Shown here piece after piece: positions 19,082-24,139 of a DNA stretch of 24,139 bases (position 1 is the stretch's first letter; the number at the start of each line of letters is the position of its first letter). The DNA is from Spirogloea muscicola (taxonomy: Eukaryota; Streptophyta; Zygnematophyceae; Spirogloeales; Spirogloeaceae). The position numbers were made by a program, and so were the translations under genes. The stretch covers positions 288,773 through 312,911 of the forward strand of contig WELB01000042.1 in assembly GCA_009602725.1 (NCBI GenBank). Direction: 5' to 3'. Below the pieces are notes generated by a model. The model had not been told where the DNA came from. It made no database searches and saw nothing but the letters and a program-made list of their open reading frames with translations.

Positions 19082-19495
19082 CAACTTAGAAGAAGTGGCT
19101 CTCCCAATGGGGGCAAGAGCTGTGAGAAGCCAGCCCGTAAAGAATTGACAAGGTTCGAAGGGGCCAAATTATGAGCTAAGCAGCAACTACGGGGCCTGAA
19201 GAGGCTATGGCAGAACGGGGGAGGATGGACCATTCAGTAGTTACGAGTGAGGAGCCTCAAATCCGACAGACTAGCTGCCGGAAAAGTATCCTCCTGACGA
19301 AAGCCGGAGGCCGCAGCGAGAGCACGGCCAGCACGCAGATGCAAGGCGTGGGCCATGGACCGCTGAAGGGGAGACGGACAATCGCATACGATAAACCTGA
19401 GCCCACGAGCCAGCGGCGTTGAAGTCAGCCGGCTCACCGCGCTTGCGGGACACAGCGCGCCTTGCAAGCCTGGCCAGCAGGTCGAGCCAGTGGGA
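19082..19495 (-). pseudogene. 5'-truncated RLE retrotransposon copy, - strand
   Basis: Reading leftward: SHWLDLLARLARRAVSRKRG, DFNAAGSWAQVYRMRLSVS, then after a frameshift QRSMAHALHLRAGRALAAAS and SLSDLRLLTRNY with the stop at 19234-19236. The 3' UTR continues to about 19082, with a weak stem-loop at 19119-19136. It covers only the region after the endonuclease. Its truncated 5' end meets the next copy head to head near 19490. Confidence 0.8.
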
Positions 19496-20215
19496 CACGG
19501 GGGCGAGCGGACCGCTTCCCACGACCTCCTGCGCCGCTTGAAGTTCTTCTTGCGCGATGGTATGCAGGGGGTGTTCGGAGGCGGGCTTCAAGGTCGCGGT
19601 GGAGAACTCCTCCATCATGCCCATCCAGCTGGGCGCGGACGGCCAGCCCCATACGCGACGCGCCGACCTGGTCGCCATCCCGCCCGGCGGCGGTCCCCGC
19701 ATCATAGCTGACGTGGTGACAACTGACTGCATCGACTCCGCCAATCCCACCAGATCGGCGTCGTTTGCAGGGCACGCGGTCGGCCAGGCGGCCCGGGGCA
19801 AGGAGCGAAAATATGCTGATCACCCGGTGGAGGATGAATTCGCGGCCCTGGCGATGGATGTACTTGGGGGCTTTCGGCAGCCGTTGGCTGGATCTCATTC
19901 AGCGGCTTGCCCGCCAGGCCGTGGACCGGCGGCCGGGTCTGCCAGGGGCGATGCCCGGCTTCAACGCCGCCGGTTCGCTCGCACAAGTCTTCCGCATGCG
20001 CCTGGCCGTATCGCTTCAACGCTCCCTTGCCCACGCCGTCCACACGCGAGCAGGCCGTGCTATGGCCGCCGCCTCTGGGTCTCGGCGGAGTGCCTCTGTC
20101 CCTGCAGCGAGCTACTCAGACCTGATGTTGCTCACTCGTGAGTACTGAGCTTCTCTGCATCGTCTCTGTGTTCTGCTGTGTTTTGTAGTGTAGTCCTTTT
20201 TTCTGCCAGCGCTTC
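19485..20215 (+). pseudogene. 5'-truncated RLE retrotransposon copy, + strand (zinc knuckle to 3' end)
   Basis: The copy starts at GHGGERTASHDLLRRL, just after the zinc-knuckle cysteine. It continues through VAVENSSIMPIQLGAD, TRRADLVAIPPGGGPRIIAD, VVTTDCIDSANPTRSASFAG and KERKYADHPVEDEFAALAMD. After a frameshift come SRWLDLIQRLARQAV, FNAAGSLAQVFRMRLAVS and AASYSDLMLLTREY with a stop at 20146-20148. The RLE core residues (Asp of RADLV, Asp of ADVVTTD, Lys/Tyr of KERKY) are all visible here, making it the best copy for that domain. The 3' UTR (CTTCTCTGCATCG...TTTTGTAGTGTAGTCC) is subtype A and matches 4670-4728 in reverse complement. Confidence 0.85.
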
Positions 20216-21350
20216 CTCGTCCACGGCCAGCGCGCCCTGGAGCGGGCGGCAGCTGAAGTGAAGACCGGCCAGCTGCACTTCCAGGCAGCCCTCCGTTCTG
20301 CCCGCGACGGGTCCTGGCGGCCCACCCCGACTCGTCGGCGCAGGCCGTCCCATTCGTGCACCTCGCGCACACCCCTGACCTGCGTGCCCAGGCACGCTAC
20401 ATGGCGCTGGTGGAGACGGTGGCCTTCGACAAGACAGTTGAGCTCCTTCCTCAGCACGACCTTCGAGGGCGCGCCCGGCTCCTGTCGGCCTCCTCCCCCG
20501 CGGCGGCGGCGTGGTTTGATAGCGCTCCCCCTTTATGCGCCGCTAACCATGCCCGACGCGGTCTTCCAGACGGCGGTTCACCGGTTCCGGGCCTCCTCCC
20601 TCCCTGCCTCGTCGGTGTGGTGCAATGTGGACGCAGAGCCCGCCACACCGACGCTGCGGAGCTGGCTGCACACAAACTCCGCTGTGCGCACGGAAGCGAG
20701 AGGAGCGGCTCGCAGGACCTTCTACTGGACGCCATGCATGGCGTGTACCTGGAGGCGGGAGGGCTACACGGTGGCGGTGGAAAACACATCAGTCATGCCC
20801 ATCCAGCTGGGCGCGGACCGTCAGCTCCATACCCGGCGCGCTGACCTGGTCGCATCCCGCCCGGAGGAGGTCCGCGTATCTTTGCGAATGTGGTGACTGC
20901 CGACTGCGTTGACTCCACCAGCCCCACCAAATTGGCGTCGACAGCAGGGCAAGCGGTAGGCATGGCGGCTCATTGCAAGGAGCGCAAGTACGCGATCACC
21001 TGGTTGGGGACGAGTTCGCAGCACCTGCTATCGACGTACACGGGGGCGTTCCGCAGTCGCTGGCTGGACCTCCTGCAGCTGCTTGCCCGGTAAGCCATCG
21101 CTCGTCGCCAGGGTCCGCAAGGGGAGCTGCCCGGCTTCAACGCTGCCTGCTCAATTGCCCAGGTCTCCGTATGCGGCGGTCAGTCTCTTTCCAGCGTCCC
21201 CTGGCTCACACAGTCCACTCGCGCGCAGGCCGTGCTTTGGCTGCTGCATCTGGGTCTAGGCGGGGTGCCTCTTTCTCAGCTACGAGTTACTCCGACTTGC
21301 TGCCGCTCACTTGTGGTTACTAAGCTTTCGTCTGCGGTAATCTCGTGTCT
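20205..21350 (+). pseudogene. RLE retrotransposon copy, + strand, multiply frameshifted
   Basis: The copy begins at QRFLVHGQRALERAAAEVK and LHFQAALRSA. It continues in shifting frames through the AVHRFRASSLP region, a knuckle remnant (ELAAHKLRC), GYTVAVENTSVMPIQLGAD, RRADLV, HCKERKYAITW and DEFAAPAIDVHGGV. SRWLDLLQLLAR then ends in a stop. It closes with PLAHTVHSRAGRALAAASGS and SYSDLLPLTCGY-stop (21321-21323). It lacks the reverse-transcriptase palm. It follows copy 19485-20215 in direct tandem, with its 5' end at the T-run of that copy's 3' UTR. Confidence 0.82.
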
Positions 21351-21352
21351 AG

Positions 21353-21690
21353 CTGGGAAAGGCCAGGCCCAAAAGAATGGACAAGGTCCTAAGAGCCAGG
21401 AGGGTGCCTAAAATCACACAGCTAGAAACGAGACAACCGTAGATGGAAGCTTAGTAACCACGAGTGAGCAGCAACAAGTCGGAGTAACTCGGACGAGGCA
21501 CTCCGCCTAGACCCAGATGCAGCAGCCATAGGGCAGCCTGCTCGCAAGTGGACTGCCTGAGCAAGGGATCGCTGGAAAGAGACTGACAGCCGCATGCGGA
21601 AGACCTGGGCAAGCGAGCCGGCCGCGTTGAAGCCGGGGAGCTCCACTTGCTGACCCGGTCACCGATCGATGGCCTGCCGGGCAAGCCGGT
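21353..21690 (-). pseudogene. RLE retrotransposon tail copy, - strand
   Basis: Reading leftward: LPGFNAAGSLAQVFRMRLSV, SFQRSLAQAVHLRAGCPMAA and SYSDLLLLTRGY with the stop at 21451-21453. The 3' UTR follows down to the degenerate stem-loop at about 21353. It faces the end of the + copy tail to tail. The two tails are reverse complements of each other over about 40-50 nt. Confidence 0.8.
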
Positions 21691-21995
21691 GCAGGAGGAA
21701 GAGCTCTCCCATAAAAGGTAGGGGCCGGGTAAGGCCAGCCAGCATGGACAAAGTCCGAAGATCCGAAAGCCGAAAGGCGCTTCAAACACACATCTAGCAC
21801 GAGACTACAGCGGAATGGGCTTACTAACCCCGGGTTAGCAGCACTCGGAGTAACTTGCAGCTGGAAAGGAGGCACTACGACGAGACCCAGAGGCAGCAGA
21901 GCAGCAATAGCAGCTGCAGAAGGTCCAGCCAGCGACTGCCAAAAGCCCCATAAATGGTGATCGTAAGTGCCGCGAGTTCATCACCAGCAGGGTGA
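21690..21995 (-). pseudogene. RLE retrotransposon copy with internal deletion, - strand
   Basis: Reading leftward, the frame goes from the DEF...VHGAFG-type region (here ITLLVMNSRHLRSPFMGLLA) and a shifted equivalent of SRWLDLLQLL directly to AASGSRRSASFPAASYS and a degraded stop near 21835. The FNAAG...LHLRAG block present in every other copy is missing. Its 3' UTR continues to about 21690 with a weak stem-loop at 21721-21741. Confidence 0.65.
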
Positions 21996-22033
21996 TCAGA
22001 CCTTGTCCATTCCTTTGGGTTGGCCTCTCACAG
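21995..22033 (+). repeat. Short + strand stem-loop end between two - strand copies
   Basis: CCTTGTCCATTCCTTTGGG followed by TTGGCCTCTCACAGC matches the start of the conserved terminal block (compare 5660-5695) but stops where an antisense subtype B tail begins. Confidence 0.55.
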
Positions 22034-22300
22034 CGGAAGAAGGGCTCGCCCATTGAGGATGGGGGCTGGGAAATGCCAGCCCAAAAAAGAGTGAACAAAG
22101 TACGAGACGGGGCCAGGGGAAGCACTAAGTAAAACAAGCACAGAAAGAACCTAAGCAGCTACGAAGCACTCAGCAACCGCTGCTAAGCAGCCTCAGCTCA
22201 GAGAAGCTAAACTTTTGGAACCGAGGCCCCTGGCCAGAGCCAGAGTCAGCAGCGAGGGCTCTTCCGGCACGCAGGTGCAGCGCGCGGGCTATAGACCTCG
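22034..22300 (-). pseudogene. RLE retrotransposon tail, subtype B
   Basis: Reading leftward: RSIARALHLRAGRALAADSG, then FSELRLLSSGC and a stop at 22170-22172, so the usual RGY end is mutated to SGC. The 3' UTR carries the stem-loop at 22061-22082 and continues to about 22034. Confidence 0.78.
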
Positions 22301-22302
22301 AG

Positions 22303-24139
22303 AGAAGGGCTCGCCCATTGAGGGTAGGGGCTGGAAAAAGCCAGCCCAGAAAAGAATGTACAAAGGACGAGAAGGGGCCTGGGGAAGTACGTAGAACAAC
22401 AAGCACAGAAAAGAAGCGAAGCAGCTACGAAGCACTCAGTAACCCCTGCTAAGCAGCCTCAGGTCAGAGAGACTGGGTTCCTGGAAGCGGGTCCCCTGGC
22501 CAGAGCCAGAGGCAGCAGCGAGGGCTCTGCCTGCACGCAGGTGCAGCGCGCGGGCCATAGACCTCTGCAGCGAGACGGCCAAGCGCATGCGGTACACCTG
22601 CGCTAGCAACCCTGCTGCATGGGAGTCCACCGGCTCCCCATGGAAGCGGCGGGCAATGGCGTGACGAGAGAGCTGGTTGAGCAGCTCGAGCCACCGAGCG
22701 CCGAGCGCCCAGCGCCCCGTGAGTATCGATGGCGAGCGGGAAGAACTCGTCTTCCCGCGGGTGATCTGCGTATTTTTAGCTCCTTGGCCCGAGCTGCGCA
22801 GGCTACTGCATACCCAGCTTTGGTGGCACACTGGGTTGGATGGGAGCGGTCATAGGAGTCGGTGGTCACCACGTCCAGGAGAAGACGTGGCCCGCCTGCC
22901 AGTGGGGTGGCCACAAGGTCCACGCGACGAGCGTGGAGACCGTCGGCCCGTTGCTGGAGTGGCATGACGGCAGAGTTCTCGGCTGCCACCGAGAAGCCCG
23001 CCTCCGCAAGGATGCCATGCATCGCATCCCTGAATTGGTCATGGGCCGCGGTCCGCTCTCCGCCGTGGGAACAGCGCAGAACATGAGCGGCCAGCTCCCC
23101 CTGCTCGGCCCCTCGCTCACCACACTCACACTGTTGCACGCCCTGGAGGCATGACGGCGGCAAGCCCAGGAGCCGGTGGACGGCACTGCAAAACGCCTCA
23201 TCCGGGAGGGTGAGGGCTCATTGAGGGGGAGGGCCTGGAGCCACGCCGCGGCCCGCGGGGAGGAGGCCGAGTGGAAACGCGCGCGCCCGCGCAGGTCGGC
23301 CTCCGGGAGCTGGAGCAAGGTGGTGGTGAAGGCTGCCTTGTCCATTGCGGCTGCGAAGCGCGCTTGGATGCGCTGGTCGGCGGTGTGCGCGAGGTGCGCA
23401 AAGGAGACCGCCTGGCCCGCCAGGTCCGGGTGCACCACGAGCAGCTCCTGGTGGGCGGAGCGTAGCGACGCCTGGAAGGGCAGCACACCCCTGTCGACCT
23501 CCACCACCGCCTGCTCCAGCGCGCGCTGGCCGTGGACCAAGAAGCGCTGGGCCACGGAGGCGGCTGTCTGCGCCCAGCTGCCGAGGTACGCTGCCCGGCA
23601 GGAACGAACGAGCGGGCGCAAGCCGAGACCGCCGTATCTGAGGGGAAGCGTGGCCTGGTGAAGGGCTGCAGGCGACTGGGGGAAGCCCTGGTGGCGGACC
23701 AGGGCCGCCAGGCTCGTCACCATGCCTGCGTCAAAACCCGCGTACGCCGCCAGCGCCCCTGGGGACGGCGGGGTGGCCCGAGTCAGGTACTGGGGTCTCT
23801 CCGCAATAGCCTTGGTCAGCATGGCCAAGGCCAGCTGCATGTCCTGCAGCTCGGGGAGCCGGGCCGCAGGCTGGAGGTGCTCCTTGAGGCGGGCTCGCAG
23901 CTGCCCCTCCACGAAGGACGGCGCGCCGATAGGGACCCCCAGGAGGGTGAAGCCGTTTGCGGGAGTCTGGCATCCGGCGGGCAGCGCCAGGGTGGGAGGG
24001 AGGCCGCAGGGGGACCAAGCCGCACACTTCGACGCCCGGGTGGACAGGCCGAGGGTGGCCAGCTGCCGCTCGAAGGTGACGAAGGCCGCCGCCACGTCTT
24101 CCGGAGGGCCGACCATGGTGGTGTCGTCGGCGAAGGTGG
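22303..24139 (-). pseudogene. Longest RLE non-LTR retrotransposon copy (RT, zinc knuckle, endonuclease, 3' end)
   Basis: The copy runs off the right edge on the - strand. In transcription order: FADD (the RT catalytic box, at 24130-24118) in TFADDTTMVGPP; LSTRASKCAAWSPCGLPPT; LPELQDMQLALAMLTKAIAE; YGGLGLRPLV; QRFLVHGQRALEQAVVEVDR; and ADLRGRARFHSASSPRAAAW. After a frameshift near 23210 comes the knuckle CECGERGAEQGELAAHVLRC with a following His, a spacing like that of R2-class elements. The RLE core is RRVDLVATPLAGGPRLLLDV with VTTD, then KYADHPREDEF in a third frame. It ends RWLELLNQLSRHA, QRSMARALHLRAG and SLSDLRLLSRGY (stop 22436-22438), with a subtype B 3' UTR and the stem-loop at 22326-22347. 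At least two frameshifts mean it is inactive as sequenced. The apurinic-endonuclease or N-terminal part, if any, lies outside the window. Confidence 0.88.

Noticed and set aside
19082-20215. Twin-priming (5' inversion) of a single LINE insertion
   Set aside because: Twin priming would leave only one 3' end. Here both oppositely oriented parts have their own stop codon and 3' UTR, so two insertions or a rearrangement fit better.
1-24139. tRNA or rRNA genes
   Set aside because: No cloverleaf with T-loop GGTTCGA context or rRNA core sequence was noticed by eye on either strand. A covariance-model scan would be needed to exclude them fully.

Overview
The window looks like nuclear DNA of a green-lineage eukaryote. 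I infer a streptophyte-type alga or an early-diverging relative, but this is not proven. The reasons are: genes split by many GT-AG introns of roughly 90-330 nt; a plant-type leucine-rich-repeat receptor kinase whose LRRs sit in separate 72-nt exons; an organellar-type tRNA m7G methyltransferase resembling the land-plant protein; GC-rich exons; and a large load of non-LTR and LTR retrotransposon remains. I see no bacterial operon structure, tRNA, rRNA or CRISPR array.

Three host genes could be spliced by hand with reading frames that close at every junction. (1) + strand, about 201-3182: TrmB-family tRNA (guanine-N7)-methyltransferase, 8 exons, probably organelle-targeted. (2) + strand, about 8451-13612: LRR receptor-like Ser/Thr kinase, 16 exons and about 735 codons, with LRR ectodomain, one membrane span and a kinase carrying all catalytic motifs; its true start and signal peptide are unresolved. 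(3) - strand, 18188-15338: CCT4, the delta subunit of the TRiC/CCT chaperonin, 10 exons, 534 residues, apparently intact. The kinase and CCT4 genes converge on a 1.7-kb spacer. The three genes have unrelated functions.

The DNA between the genes (3.2-8.0 kb, 14.3-14.45 kb and 18.4-24.1 kb) is mostly a retrotransposon graveyard. The dominant family is a non-LTR element. Its longest copy runs off the right edge on the - strand with, in order, an FADD reverse-transcriptase box, a C-x-C...H-x3-C zinc knuckle, a restriction-like endonuclease (RLE) signature (D ... DVVTTD ... KYAD), and a C-terminus ending near LTRGY-stop. At least ten shorter copies keep only the 3' end, as expected from 5' truncation. 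Their 3' UTRs repeatedly carry a small stem-loop (GGGCTGG...CCAGCC). Degraded Ty3/gypsy integrase and Ty1/copia gag pieces are embedded in the same islands.

CGG/CCG microsatellites lie just upstream of all three genes. The only two undetermined bases (8171 and 18293) fall in two of these GC-rich tracts.
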